Assembly: GCA_946553025.1 (NCBI GenBank)
Contig: CAMNRM010000028.1
Location: 1-61,834, forward strand
From: an uncultured Clostridium sp.
GTDB taxonomy: Bacteria; Bacillota; Clostridia; Lachnospirales; Lachnospiraceae
Length of the DNA: 61,834 nucleotides
Direction of reading: 5' to 3'
Below, piece by piece: positions 43,033 through 52,959 of the stretch. Below the pieces are notes generated by a model that saw only the letters and a program-made list of their open reading frames with translations, was not told the DNA's origin and did not search any database. The translations under genes were made by a program, and so were the position numbers. How positions within the stretch are numbered: position 1 is the first letter of the stretch; the number at the start of each line of letters is the position of its first letter.

Positions 43033-44448
43033 ATGAATACTGACGCAACCCAGGATTTTTCCGTCAGACTTGAAGAACTGAAAACCATTCTTCAGGCGGA
43101 TAAATCCTTTGATATTGTTTACCGTGTAGTAGAAATCGGCGGAAAAAAGGGCTGCCTTTTCTTTGTCGATGGCATGACAAAAGACGAGGTTTTACTAAAA
43201 ATCCTTCAGGTTTTCCAGGGCATAAAACCGGAAGCCATGCCCGAAGATGCCCACGGATTTTCCAAAAAATGTATCCCCTACGGGGAAATCGGCCTGGTAA
43301 CGGATACGAATGCACTGATTACCCAGCTTCTTACCGGCATCACCTGTATGCTGATCGAAGGCTACGACAGCTATCTGACCATCGACTGCCGAACCTATCC
43401 TGCCCGCGGGGTAAGCGAACCGGAAAAGGATAAGGTTATGCGCGGTTCCCGGGACGGCTTTGTTGAAACCCTGATTTTTAACACGGCCCTTATCCGCCGC
43501 CGGATACGTGACCCGAAGCTGGTAATGGAGATTTTAACCGCCGGGGAAAGTTCACGCACGGACATTGCGGTGTGCTATATGCAGGGACGGGTGGATGATG
43601 AGCTTCTTGCCCGAATTAAAAAAAGAATCACCAATTTACATGTCGATGCCCTGACCATGAACCAGGAAAGCCTTGCCGAATGTATCTACCCGCATAAATG
43701 GTACAACCCCTTTCCTAAATTTAAGTTTTCCGAGCGTCCTGACGCGGCAGCCGCCAGTATTCTTGAAGGAAATATCGTTATTCTGGTGGATAATTCCCCG
43801 GCTGCAATGATTTTGCCGTCCTCAATTTTTGATATTATCGAGGAGGCGGACGACTATTATTTCCCTCCCGTTACGGGAACCTATCTGCGGCTTTCGCGGA
43901 TGACTATCTCGATTTTAACCCTGATTCTTACCCCGCTCTGGCTGGCTTTTTTACAGAATCCGGATACGATTCCCTCCTGGCTGGACTTTATCCGCCTCTC
44001 CGATCCGCCGCATGTTCCGGTATTTTTCCAGCTTCTTTTGCTGGAATTTGCCATCGACGGACTGCGCCTGGCGGCCATCAATACGCCAAGTATGCTGACC
44101 ACCCCTTTAAGTGTTATCGCCGGTATTGTTATGGGCGAATACTCTGTAAAATCCGGCTGGTTTTCCAGCGAAACCATGCTTTATATGGCGTTTGTCACCG
44201 TGGCAAACTACTCCCAGGCAAGCTTTGAACTGGGCTATGCGTTAAAATTTATGCGGATCATTATGCTGGTTTTAACGGCATTTTTCGACTGGTACGGGTT
44301 TTTCGCAGGGCTGATTCTCTCGGTTTGTGCCATTGTATTTAATAAGACCATTGCGGGAAAAAGCTATATTTATCCCCTGATTCCCTTTAAGCTGAGCGAG
44401 GTCAAAAAACGGTTTTTCCGGCAGAGATTGCCGCACACGGAAAAATAA
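43033..44448 (+). CDS. GerA/SpoVAF-family spore germination protein
   Basis: 471 residues. Large N-terminal soluble part (about 1-270) with VFQGIKPEAM, TDTNALITQLLTGITCMLIE and SEPEKDKVMRGSRDGFVETL; the latter is the family signature. The C-terminal part has about five to six membrane segments (from about 285) with AAINTPSMLTTPLSVIAGIV. Probably acts in the spore inner membrane in germinant response or dipicolinate movement. SpoVAF is the closer match since no gerB or gerC follows. GGAGGAAG precedes the ATG. Confidence 0.88.
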   Translation: MNTDATQDFSVRLEELKTILQADKSFDIVYRVVEIGGKKGCLFFVDGMTKDEVLLKILQVFQGIKPEAMPEDAHGFSKKCIPYGEIGLVTDTNALITQLLTGITCMLIEGYDSYLTIDCRTYPARGVSEPEKDKVMRGSRDGFVETLIFNTALIRRRIRDPKLVMEILTAGESSRTDIAVCYMQGRVDDELLARIKKRITNLHVDALTMNQESLAECIYPHKWYNPFPKFKFSERPDAAAASILEGNIVILVDNSPAAMILPSSIFDIIEEADDYYFPPVTGTYLRLSRMTISILTLILTPLWLAFLQNPDTIPSWLDFIRLSDPPHVPVFFQLLLLEFAIDGLRLAAINTPSMLTTPLSVIAGIVMGEYSVKSGWFSSETMLYMAFVTVANYSQASFELGYALKFMRIIMLVLTAFFDWYGFFAGLILSVCAIVFNKTIAGKSYIYPLIPFKLSEVKKRFFRQRLPHTEK

Positions 44449-44478
44449 ATACGAAAAGTAAACAGGAAAAGAAACAGC

Positions 44479-44519
44479 AAAAAGACAGACAAAAGCCTCC
44501 TGCCTGTGTCTGTCTTTTT
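44479..44519. terminator. Bidirectional terminator between the gerA-like gene and polC
   Basis: Perfect 13-bp arms AAAAAGACAGACA (44479-44491) and TGTCTGTCTTTTT (44507-44519), serving two convergent genes. Confidence 0.92.
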
Positions 44520-44559
44520 CCTGCTGTTCATTCATTTACAGCAGCGTCTTTTTCTTTTC

Positions 44560-47500
44560 CTACCCAAAATCAAACAGCGAAAGCTGATTGCTCTCCGGCA
44601 AATCTCCTAAAAGTCCCAGATCCGCCATTAAATCGCAGAGAGTCTTGCTGACCTTTGTCCGGTTGATAAAATCTTCCCGGGATAAAAACGGGCCGTCCTT
44701 GGCTGCCTCGGCAATTCCTTCCGCCGCCTTCTCTCCCAGTCCGTCAATGCTGTTTAAGGACGGCATGAGTTTACCGTCAATAATCTGAAAATGCACGGCC
44801 TTGGCCCGGTAGATATCGATGGGCAGAAATACAAAACCCCGGGCATACATCTCCTGCACAATGCGCATATCCCTGAGGGTATCCTGCTCTTTGTTCGACA
44901 GGCTGTCACTTCTCTTCTTATAATCCGCCAAATGAATTTCCAGTTTTTCCCTTCCAAGACACATCAGTTCATAGCTGAATCCCTTCGCCCGGATGCTGAA
45001 AAAGGCAGCATAGTAAGCCAGCGGGTAAAACACCTTACAGTAAGCAATCCGCCATGCCATCATAACATAGGCGGCAGCATGGGCCTTGGGGAACATGTAC
45101 TTAATCTTCTTGCACGACCAGATATACCATTCCGGCACCCCGTGTTCGGTCATCGCCGCTTCCCACTCCGGTTTTAAGCCCTTGCCCTTGCGCACGGATT
45201 CCATAATCGTAAAGGAAAGTCCCTCTTCCATGCCCCGGCTGATCAGGTACACCATGATATCATCTCTTGTGCAGATCGCGGTCTGGATCGTCGCCGTTCC
45301 CTCGGAAATCAGGGTCTGCGCATTGCCCAGCCACACATCGGTTCCGTGGGAAAGCCCGGCGATACGCACCAGGTCAGAGAAATATTTCGGCTTGGTATCA
45401 ATTAACATCTGCATGGCAAAATCGGTCCCAAATTCAGGGATTCCCAGTGCCCCCAGCTTACATCCGCCGATATCTTCCGGGGTGATTTTTAAGGCGGAAG
45501 TATTCTGAAAAAGACTCATTACTTCCTTGCTGTCCAGTGGAATATCCTGCACCGGATCAATCCCGGTTAAGTCCTGGAGCATACGGATCATGGTCGGATC
45601 ATCGTGCCCCAGGATATCCAGCTTTAAAAGGTTATGGTCTATGGAATGGTAATCAAAATGGGTCGTCACGGTGGAGGTTGTCATATCATTTGCCGGGTGC
45701 TGCACCGGGGTAAACGAGTAAATCTCCTCCCCCAGAGGAAGGACGATAATTCCGCCCGGGTGCTGTCCCGTCGTCCGCTTCACCCCCACACAGCCGGAAA
45801 CCAGGCGGTTAATCTCACAGGCACGCTTTCTCTGGCTGCGCTCCTCAAAGTATTTTTTAATATAGCCGTAAGCCGTCTTATCCGCCAGCGTACCCACCGT
45901 TCCCGCCCGGAAAGTCTGCCCTTTTCCAAAGATAACCTCGGTGTAATCATGGGCTTTACTCTGGTATTCGCCGGAGAAATTCAGGTCAATATCGGGTTCC
46001 TTATCGCCTTTAAAGCCCAAAAACGTTTCAAAAGGAATGTCAAATCCCTCTTTTTTCAAAGGATTTCCGCACACCGGACAGGTGCGATCCGGCATATCAC
46101 AGCCTGCCATGCCGGAGAACTTTTTCACCTCTTCGGAATCAAAATCATAAAAGTGGCAGGAAGGACAGATATAGTGCGGACTTAGCGGATTGACCTCGGT
46201 AATTCCCGACATGGTTGCCACAAAGGAGGAACCGACCGAACCACGGGAACCCACCAGATAACCGTCCTCATTCGACTTCCACACCAACTTCTGGGCGATA
46301 ATGTACATGACGGCAAAGCCGTTGCTGATAATGGAATTTAACTCCCTTTCCAGACGTGCGGTAACAATCTGGGGAAGCTCTTCTCCGTAAATCGCATGGG
46401 CCTTGTCATAGCAGATTTTCCTCAATGTAGCATCCGAATTTTCAATCACCGGAGGGCATTTATCGGGGCGAACAGGGGAGATTTTCTCGCACATATCCGC
46501 GATTTTTCTGGTGTTGGTAATCACCACTTCTTCCGCCTCATTCGGCTCTAAATAGGAAAATTCTTCCAGCATTTCCTCGGTCGTGCGCAGGTAGAGCGGG
46601 GGCTGGAGATCGCAGTCCTTAAAGCCCTGGCCCGCCTCGATAATCCTGCGGTAAATCTCGTCCTGAGGATCTAAAAAATGCACGTCACAGGTCGCACAGA
46701 CCGGCTTTCCAAACTCTTTTCCCAGTTGGATAATGCGCTTATTTAAGGCAATTAAATCCTCTTTATTCTTTACCGTGCTCTTTTCGTCCCGCAGCATAAA
46801 GTCGTTATTGCCCAGGGGCTGGATTTCCAGATAATCGTAAAACCGCACAATCCTGGCAATCTCCGCAGCAGGAGTACCGCGAAGCAGAGCCTGATAAAGT
46901 TCTCCCGCCTCACAGGCCGAACCGATAATCAGCCCTTCCCGGTACTGCGCTAAAAGGCTCTTGGGAATCCTGGGTCTTCGGGCAAAATATTCCAGGTGCG
47001 AAAGGGAAACCAGGCGATAGAGATTAATCCTTCCCACGTCATTCTTTGCCAGGATAATAATATGGTTGGTCGGAAGTTTTTGAATCCCGGCTGTGGTCAG
47101 TTTGCTAAGAGCGTTGACCTGATCCAGCGTTTCGATATCCTGTGCCCGGAACATCCGGACAAACTCCTTAAAAATCCCGGCAGTAGCCTCCGCGTCGTCC
47201 ACGGCCCGATGGTGATTTTCCAGCGACACTCCCACGGCCTTGGCCACGGTATCTAACTTGTAGCGGTTTAAGTTCGGCAAAAGCAGACGTGCCAAAGTCA
47301 CCGTATCCAGGATCGTCGGCGCATAGGAAAGCCCCAGAAGCTTTGCATAATGAGCGATAAATCCCGTATCAAACCCCGCGTTGTGCGCCACAATCACCGC
47401 ATCGCCGCAAAACTCCAGAAACTGCGGAAGAATCACATCAATCTTGGGGCTGTCCAGAACCATGGAATCATTAATACCGGTAAGCTGCTCGATAGCAAAG

Positions 47501-49170
47501 GGAATCGGCACATCCGGATTGACAAAGGTGCTGAACCGGTCTGTGATTTTCCCATCCTCCACCTTAACGGCACCAATCTCAATAATCCTATTCTTTTCCG
47601 GGGAAAATCCTGTGGTTTCGATATCAAAAACCACATAGGTATCGGCAAAACTCTGGTTGCGGGAATTCTCCACAAGCTGCTTTAAATCATCCACCAGATA
47701 GCCCTCCACCCCGTAGATAATCTTAAAATCATCTCCCTTATCCAGGGCATGGTTTGCATCGGTAAACGCCTGCACACAGCCGTGATCGGTAATGGCAATT
47801 GCCGGCATCCCCCATGCCTTTGCCCGCTTAATAATGGCCTTAACCTCGGCCACCCCGTCCATATCACTCATCTTCGTGTGACAGTGCAGTTCCACGCGCT
47901 TTTCCAGGCTGTTATCCATTCGCTTGCTGGTAAAATCCTCGCATTTTTTCATCCCCACGATACTGCCAAGCGTCAGTTCATGATCGAATTTATCAATGGT
48001 GGTCACGCCCCGGATCTTGACAAAACTGCCCTTAACAACAGCCTTGTCCACGTCCTCCATGGCATCCTGGCGCACAAAAAGCTTAATCGTAATCGTATCC
48101 GTAAAATCCGTAACATCAAAGATAACAATGGACTTTTCACCGCCGCGCAGTTCCCGTTTTTCCACGGTTAAGATCTGCCCCCGGATCGTAACCTCCCCGA
48201 CCTCGCCCTCGATAGCTTCAATATTGGTAAACCCGTCATCAAAATCCCGTCCGTAGAGCACATCGGGGTTGTCCGATTTTCGGAAGGCGGTGTTTCGGGA
48301 AAAGCTGCCGTTTTTGGAAAAGCTGCCCTTCCTGGAAAAACCACCTTTCTGCCCGCCATTTCCGCCAAAAGAACTCTTTCCTGCACTGCCATTTTCCGAA
48401 CCTTTAGCCGCTTCCTTTCTTGCTTTTAAAGAAAGCACTTTTTTCCCTGTATTAGAAGTTTTAACTTTGGAATCTCCCGCTTTGCCCTCTGCATTTTCCT
48501 CACTCTGACCACCTGCTGCCCCGCTCTTTGCACCGGAAATCCCATACTCATCCCAGGGGATATCCATATCCAAATCTGTGCCCGTGCCCCCATGAAGATA
48601 GGCCCCATAAGCCGCTGCCGCCGCTTCCTCGGCCTCCTTCGCCTGCTTTCGCAGCTTGCTTTCCTTAGGCGCAACATAGGTAAATTCAACCACAGCCCCC
48701 ATGCCGCACCGCTCCTGAAGAATCTTTTCCAGAATCCGCTTTAACTCCCCCGCCTTTTCCCGGGAAACCATGGTATTTTCCACTGTCATCTGCAGTACAT
48801 CTGGTTCCGGGAAGGTGAATTCGGCCTTTCTAAACATGGTGTACATAATAATGCTGTAATTCTTTAATTCCAGGGCAATGCTGTCCTGATAAACCTCCAT
48901 CAGCTTCTGCGGCGTATACTGCCCGGAAAGACGGTATTTTTCCTGGATCTTAATCGTCATCTTCTTTCCCGGAAAAAGCTGCTCCTTAATCCCGTTTTCC
49001 AGGTCATAAATCATCTGCTTTTGAATCAGCCTCGGACTTTCCAGATAAATGCGAATAGAGCTTCTATCCCTGGTCGATGTCACACGGGGCACCTCGGCCA
49101 GTTTTAAAAGCTCTTCAAACTCCTTTTCCATGGTCAATCCGGGAAAAACCTCTAAAAAACCTTTCGCCAT
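44560..49170 (-). CDS. polC: PolC-type DNA polymerase III alpha subunit
   Basis: Replicative polymerase of low-GC Firmicutes, 1536 aa. N-terminal domain; a low-complexity linker (about 190-305) rich in Gly/Ser/Lys with repeated GSFSK/GSFSR units; OB fold (about 320-415); PHP domain starting VELHCHTKMSDMDG (about 425), interrupted by the proofreading exonuclease with VVFDIETTGF (about 510) and HHRAVDDAEAT; a zinc-binding CPSC...CPVCG region (about 1000-1040); and the catalytic PDIDLNFSGEY (about 1058). Last gene of the ispG-polC cluster. The linker is longer and more repetitive than I would expect. Confidence 0.98.
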   Translation of the reverse strand: MAKGFLEVFPGLTMEKEFEELLKLAEVPRVTSTRDRSSIRIYLESPRLIQKQMIYDLENGIKEQLFPGKKMTIKIQEKYRLSGQYTPQKLMEVYQDSIALELKNYSIIMYTMFRKAEFTFPEPDVLQMTVENTMVSREKAGELKRILEKILQERCGMGAVVEFTYVAPKESKLRKQAKEAEEAAAAAYGAYLHGGTGTDLDMDIPWDEYGISGAKSGAAGGQSEENAEGKAGDSKVKTSNTGKKVLSLKARKEAAKGSENGSAGKSSFGGNGGQKGGFSRKGSFSKNGSFSRNTAFRKSDNPDVLYGRDFDDGFTNIEAIEGEVGEVTIRGQILTVEKRELRGGEKSIVIFDVTDFTDTITIKLFVRQDAMEDVDKAVVKGSFVKIRGVTTIDKFDHELTLGSIVGMKKCEDFTSKRMDNSLEKRVELHCHTKMSDMDGVAEVKAIIKRAKAWGMPAIAITDHGCVQAFTDANHALDKGDDFKIIYGVEGYLVDDLKQLVENSRNQSFADTYVVFDIETTGFSPEKNRIIEIGAVKVEDGKITDRFSTFVNPDVPIPFAIEQLTGINDSMVLDSPKIDVILPQFLEFCGDAVIVAHNAGFDTGFIAHYAKLLGLSYAPTILDTVTLARLLLPNLNRYKLDTVAKAVGVSLENHHRAVDDAEATAGIFKEFVRMFRAQDIETLDQVNALSKLTTAGIQKLPTNHIIILAKNDVGRINLYRLVSLSHLEYFARRPRIPKSLLAQYREGLIIGSACEAGELYQALLRGTPAAEIARIVRFYDYLEIQPLGNNDFMLRDEKSTVKNKEDLIALNKRIIQLGKEFGKPVCATCDVHFLDPQDEIYRRIIEAGQGFKDCDLQPPLYLRTTEEMLEEFSYLEPNEAEEVVITNTRKIADMCEKISPVRPDKCPPVIENSDATLRKICYDKAHAIYGEELPQIVTARLERELNSIISNGFAVMYIIAQKLVWKSNEDGYLVGSRGSVGSSFVATMSGITEVNPLSPHYICPSCHFYDFDSEEVKKFSGMAGCDMPDRTCPVCGNPLKKEGFDIPFETFLGFKGDKEPDIDLNFSGEYQSKAHDYTEVIFGKGQTFRAGTVGTLADKTAYGYIKKYFEERSQRKRACEINRLVSGCVGVKRTTGQHPGGIIVLPLGEEIYSFTPVQHPANDMTTSTVTTHFDYHSIDHNLLKLDILGHDDPTMIRMLQDLTGIDPVQDIPLDSKEVMSLFQNTSALKITPEDIGGCKLGALGIPEFGTDFAMQMLIDTKPKYFSDLVRIAGLSHGTDVWLGNAQTLISEGTATIQTAICTRDDIMVYLISRGMEEGLSFTIMESVRKGKGLKPEWEAAMTEHGVPEWYIWSCKKIKYMFPKAHAAAYVMMAWRIAYCKVFYPLAYYAAFFSIRAKGFSYELMCLGREKLEIHLADYKKRSDSLSNKEQDTLRDMRIVQEMYARGFVFLPIDIYRAKAVHFQIIDGKLMPSLNSIDGLGEKAAEGIAEAAKDGPFLSREDFINRTKVSKTLCDLMADLGLLGDLPESNQLSLFDFG

Positions 49171-49244
49171 TTGATTTCCTGTCTTTCTTTGCCTTCTTTG
49201 TTATTTTACCTTACCTTGTGGACGAAGTCTGGCTCTGTCCCACT

Positions 49245-49430
49245 TCATTTTTCAGTCATGCTCCTCTTTAATGCTCTGCGTCTTTCAATTTCTTTTTCTG
49301 CCTCTTTGCCAGAATTATTGTAGTACATTATTTTTTCTTCAATAGTCATATTTTTTGTTCGTTCATAATTTTGCTCCCTGATTTTATGAATATCTTCAAT
49401 CGTAAAATTAGAACTAATTACAGTTTCCAT
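49245..49430 (-). CDS. Small protein of unknown function (61 aa)
   Basis: Short, charged, helical protein (FTIEDIHKIREQNYERTKNM in the N-terminal half, then EEKIMYYNNSGKEAEKEIER). It resembles small orphan proteins of Firmicutes with no assigned role. Its Shine-Dalgarno (GGGGAGG/AAGGA) is provided by a remnant of ispG immediately upstream. AT-rich composition, between the hypothetical 49497-50024 gene and polC. Confidence 0.65.
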   Translation of the reverse strand: METVISSNFTIEDIHKIREQNYERTKNMTIEEKIMYYNNSGKEAEKEIERRRALKRSMTEK

Positions 49431-49431
49431 T

Positions 49432-49471
49432 GGCTTCCTTCACCTCCCCACGAACCATTGACCACGCAGCC
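49432..49471 (-). pseudogene. 40-bp remnant of ispG
   Basis: Matches the ispG segment at 50183-50221 (coding for GCVVNGPGEAKEA) with few mismatches and one indel; minus strand GGCTGCGTGGTCAATGG begins both. No further ispG similarity on either side. It lies downstream of two AT-rich genes inserted after ispG. Confidence 0.85.
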
Positions 49472-49496
49472 TTATAGATGCTTGAAACAGTATATC

Positions 49497-50024
49497 TTAT
49501 GAAATTTCCCTGATTTCCTGCCGCAGTGATTCATTAATTAAGCTTTGGATAAAAGAAAGCATCATGTCTGAATTAAGAATGTTATCCATCATCTCCTCCA
49601 GTTGTTTCATTGATTCAATAGTAAATACATCCTTTCGTCTTCCACTATAGGCAACTGCTAAATCTTCATTCAGAATAATGGTTACTGGATATGAAATTGT
49701 GCCATAATCAACAAACATCATTCTATATTTATAATGTTCCAATCCTTTTACCGTAAGAAAAACTTCAAACTTATGCTGCTCTGGATCTTGTTCTCCTAAA
49801 GCCTGCTGTATATCCGCCATTTCTGACATTTGCTGCATTGTTCCCAAAACTGCCGCAAGTCCTCCACCTCGTTTAGTATAAAAATCAATTGAGCCATCAT
49901 ATCTGTCTATATTTCCTATTACATATCCTTTAGTATCTCTCTCAATCTCTTTTAATGAATTTTTTATAACAATATCTGGCGTATATTTATCTATTAATTC
50001 AAACGTAAATTTTTCCTTATTCAT
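49497..50024 (-). CDS. Hypothetical 175-residue protein
   Basis: Not recognised. From the ATG at 50024 (GAGGG five bases upstream; a TTG four codons earlier is also in frame). No signal peptide or membrane helix. Centre: GNIDRYDGSIDFYTKRGGGL and a beta-rich HYKYRMMFVDYGTISYPVTI segment; C-terminus helical. AT-rich and inserted only eight bases after ispG, unlike the conserved ispG-polC order of relatives. Confidence 0.7.
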   Translation of the reverse strand: MNKEKFTFELIDKYTPDIVIKNSLKEIERDTKGYVIGNIDRYDGSIDFYTKRGGGLAAVLGTMQQMSEMADIQQALGEQDPEQHKFEVFLTVKGLEHYKYRMMFVDYGTISYPVTIILNEDLAVAYSGRRKDVFTIESMKQLEEMMDNILNSDMMLSFIQSLINESLRQEIREIS

Positions 50025-50032
50025 CCAATCCC

Positions 50033-51118
50033 TCAATGCGAACTAACTTTTGTCCTCTCCTTCCGAAGCTGCAAGAGTTCCTCCCTAAGCACCTGCAAAA
50101 GCTCCTCTTCCGGCACTTTTCGGATAACTTCGCCTTTTCGGATCAACAGACCTTCCCCGCGGCCTCCGGCAATTCCTAAATCGGCTTCCTTCGCCTCCCC
50201 CGGCCCATTGACCACGCAGCCCATCACAGCAACTTTAACGCCGCAAAGATCGTCAAACTCGGTTGCCATCGTTTCCACTGCGTTTGCCAGAGAAATCAAA
50301 TCAATCTGTGTCCGCCCGCAGGTGGGACAGGAAACCACTTCAATTCCGCCCTCCCGAAGTCCCAGCGTCCGCAGGATCAGCTTCGCCGACTTAATCTCCT
50401 CCACCGGATCACCCGTCAGTGAAACCCGAATGGTATCACCAATTCCCTGCCCTAAAATCAAGCCAAGCCCCACCGAGGATTTAATATTGCCCGAATACAG
50501 CGTTCCCGCTTCGGTAATTCCCACATGCAGAGGGTAATTCGTCTGCTGGTCAATTAATTCATGCGCTTTCACACACATCATTACATTCGAGGATTTAATA
50601 CTAATCACCAGATTATCATAGCCAAAATCTTCAATCCGCTTTACCTGAGCCAATGCACTCTCCACCAGTCCTTCTGCGGTTACACCTCCATATTTTTCCA
50701 GAAACTCCTTCTCCAGCGATCCGCTGTTTACCCCAACCCGAATAGGAATATTCAATGCCTTTGCTGCATCCACCACAGCCTTCACCCGGTCAGCCGATCC
50801 GATATTTCCCGGATTAATCCGAATCTTATCTGCATCGTTTTCCATTGCCGCAATCGCCATCTTATAATCAAAGTGAATATCCGCCACCAGGGGAATCGAA
50901 ATCTCCTTCTTAATCTCCCGCACAGCCAGGGCAGCTTCCTTTGTCGGCACCGTCACCCGGACGATTTCACAGCCTGCTTCCTCCAGACGATGAATCTGCG
51001 CCACTGTAGCCCGGATATCTTCGGTGTGCGTATTGCACATGGACTGAATTGCCACCGGACTTCCCCCGCCAATTACACAATTTCCAATCTTAACCTTTCG
51101 TGTTGTTTCTCTGCTCAT
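50033..51118 (-). CDS. ispG: 4-hydroxy-3-methylbut-2-enyl diphosphate synthase IspG
   Basis: Iron-sulfur enzyme of the MEP isoprenoid pathway. 361 residues from the ATG at 51118; an earlier in-frame start at 51160 is less likely. TIM-barrel block SPVAIQSMCNTHTEDI, ADIHFDYKMA, RINPGNIGS; C-terminal cluster cysteines in SCPTCGRTQ and MGCVVNGPGE. It lies in the frr-uppS-cdsA-dxr-rseP-ispG-polC neighbourhood. Confidence 0.97.
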   Translation of the reverse strand: MSRETTRKVKIGNCVIGGGSPVAIQSMCNTHTEDIRATVAQIHRLEEAGCEIVRVTVPTKEAALAVREIKKEISIPLVADIHFDYKMAIAAMENDADKIRINPGNIGSADRVKAVVDAAKALNIPIRVGVNSGSLEKEFLEKYGGVTAEGLVESALAQVKRIEDFGYDNLVISIKSSNVMMCVKAHELIDQQTNYPLHVGITEAGTLYSGNIKSSVGLGLILGQGIGDTIRVSLTGDPVEEIKSAKLILRTLGLREGGIEVVSCPTCGRTQIDLISLANAVETMATEFDDLCGVKVAVMGCVVNGPGEAKEADLGIAGGRGEGLLIRKGEVIRKVPEEELLQVLREELLQLRKERTKVSSH

Positions 51119-51218
51119 CGATTCCACCCATCCTGTTTCTTCCAAATTTTCCAAATACATTTTTTCTTATGCTTTTTTCCGAATATAATCTTACCTTCTA
51201 CTTTTTCCTAATACAATC

Positions 51219-51671
51219 TTACCTTCGCTCCATCTTTACCAAATACTCCGGCGTTCCCTCTTCCAGAATTCGTTCCCCGGTCAATCCAAACCCATGAGCA
51301 CGATAAAATACAATAGCCTTTGTATTCTTCTCCAATGCCCACAAAAACCGTACCCCCAGCTTAGAAATGGCAAAATCCATCAACTTCGCTCCAATCCCCA
51401 TGCGCTGGAAAAAGGAATCCACATACAGCTTCGTCAGTTCTTCACCTTCAGTTTCCAGCATCCCCTTTACAAATCCATCTTCAAACACCCATGTACGCTC
51501 CAGCCGGTCTTTATCTGCCTGATATTCCTGCGCCAGAGGAAGCACCTGGAGATTGATAAATGAAAACTGATCGTTTTGAAAAATCGGACGATAGCTTACC
51601 CTTTTCGTAAACACAAGAATCTCCGCAATCCGGGAAATATCTTCCTTATCTGCCCGTCGAATCTCCTGCAT
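51219..51671 (-). CDS. GNAT-family N-acetyltransferase
   Basis: 150 residues with the acetyl-CoA motif FFQRMGIGAKLMDFAI near 88 and a late LEKNTKAIVFYRAHGF. Substrate unknown. It lies between rseP and ispG on the same strand, an occasional extra gene in this cluster. Confidence 0.88.
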   Translation of the reverse strand: MQEIRRADKEDISRIAEILVFTKRVSYRPIFQNDQFSFINLQVLPLAQEYQADKDRLERTWVFEDGFVKGMLETEGEELTKLYVDSFFQRMGIGAKLMDFAISKLGVRFLWALEKNTKAIVFYRAHGFGLTGERILEEGTPEYLVKMERR

Positions 51672-51741
51672 AACTCTGCCTCCAAATCATTTTCCAATAA
51701 CCTAATTTTATCCGCTATTACAAAATCTGCGTCTTTCCCCT

Positions 51742-52851
51742 CTATCGGAAAATCAAATTCCGAATATCATTAAACATAATCAGCAGCATAAGTCCCATCA
51801 GCACAACCATTCCCGCCAGGTGAATCATCCCCTCTTTTTCCTGGCTGATGGCTCTTCCGCGGACAGCTTCCACCAGAAGAAACGCAAGCCTTCCCCCGTC
51901 CAACGCCGGAATCGGAAGAAGATTCATCGTCCCCAGGGTCGCACTTAACACCACGCCGATATTCATTAACGTCAGCAGCACGCTCAGCCACCCCGCCGAT
52001 CGAACTTCACCGACGGTTTCTCCCATCTCTGCCACAATGCGCACCGGGCCTCCCAGATCTTCCGTGCCCAAATACCCCCGAAATAAAAGACGGAAACTCT
52101 CAATTGCCGATCTTCCCTGGAAAATCACCTCATGCCAGCCCAGGCTGAACAAATGCCCGATCCCCTTGGGCTTATGGTACTCCATCTGATGCTCAATGCC
52201 CATCATATAGGCTTTGTTTTCCTCGCTGTAGCGTGTTGCCAGCGTCGCCGTATACCGTTCTGCCTGTTTTGCCTGTTCCTTCCCGGAATACGTATACCAG
52301 TTTACTCCCGCCGCCTTCGCCTCGTCGGTCAGCCGCCCGCACTCTATGGTCAGTTCTTCTTCTGGGTGAAGCATTAAATACTGCTGCAAATCCCGGTATT
52401 CCATCAGTTTTTTCCCGTTAATCGAGAAAATAATATCGCCCTCCTCGATTCCCGCAGCCTCCGCCGGATAACCTTCCATAATTCCGGAAATTACAGGCAG
52501 ATCATACCCGCAGTACCAGACAATAATCACACCGAAAATAAATGCCAGAATAAAATTAAACACCGGCCCTGCCGCAATCACCGAAATCCTTGCCCAGACC
52601 GACTTGCTTAAAAATCCGTTCGGATCGCCGCTGTCCGTATCTTCATCTGCCATGGCACAGGAACCGCCGAGAGGAAGGACTTTCAGCGAATACCGCGTCC
52701 CCCTCCATACCACCGAAGCCAGCCTTGGCCCCATGCCGATGGAAAACTCCATCACCGCCACCCCATTGGCCTTCGCCAGCAGAAAGTGACCCAGTTCATG
52801 AAACATAATAATAAATCCAAATAACAGGATTGCAGCAACTATATTCAGCAA
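51742..52851 (-). CDS. rseP: RIP metalloprotease RseP (site-2 protease)
   Basis: Intramembrane zinc protease, 369 residues. Zinc motif FHELGHFLLAKANG near 17, PDZ domain near 120-200 (GYPAEAAGIEEGDIIFSING), and the second zinc ligand in NLLPIPALDGGRL near 315. The start appears to be TTG at 52851, preceded by AGGTGG. It lies between dxr and ispG. Cleaves membrane-bound regulators or signal peptide remnants. Confidence 0.95.
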   Translation of the reverse strand: MLNIVAAILLFGFIIMFHELGHFLLAKANGVAVMEFSIGMGPRLASVVWRGTRYSLKVLPLGGSCAMADEDTDSGDPNGFLSKSVWARISVIAAGPVFNFILAFIFGVIIVWYCGYDLPVISGIMEGYPAEAAGIEEGDIIFSINGKKLMEYRDLQQYLMLHPEEELTIECGRLTDEAKAAGVNWYTYSGKEQAKQAERYTATLATRYSEENKAYMMGIEHQMEYHKPKGIGHLFSLGWHEVIFQGRSAIESFRLLFRGYLGTEDLGGPVRIVAEMGETVGEVRSAGWLSVLLTLMNIGVVLSATLGTMNLLPIPALDGGRLAFLLVEAVRGRAISQEKEGMIHLAGMVVLMGLMLLIMFNDIRNLIFR

Positions 52852-52959
52852 TTTACCACCTGCTTTCTATTTCTTTATTTCATTGATTTCTTTCTTCTAT
52901 ACTATTTCATTCTTCCATCCATTTCATTCTTCCATTCCACGGACTCTTATCCCGGCTTT

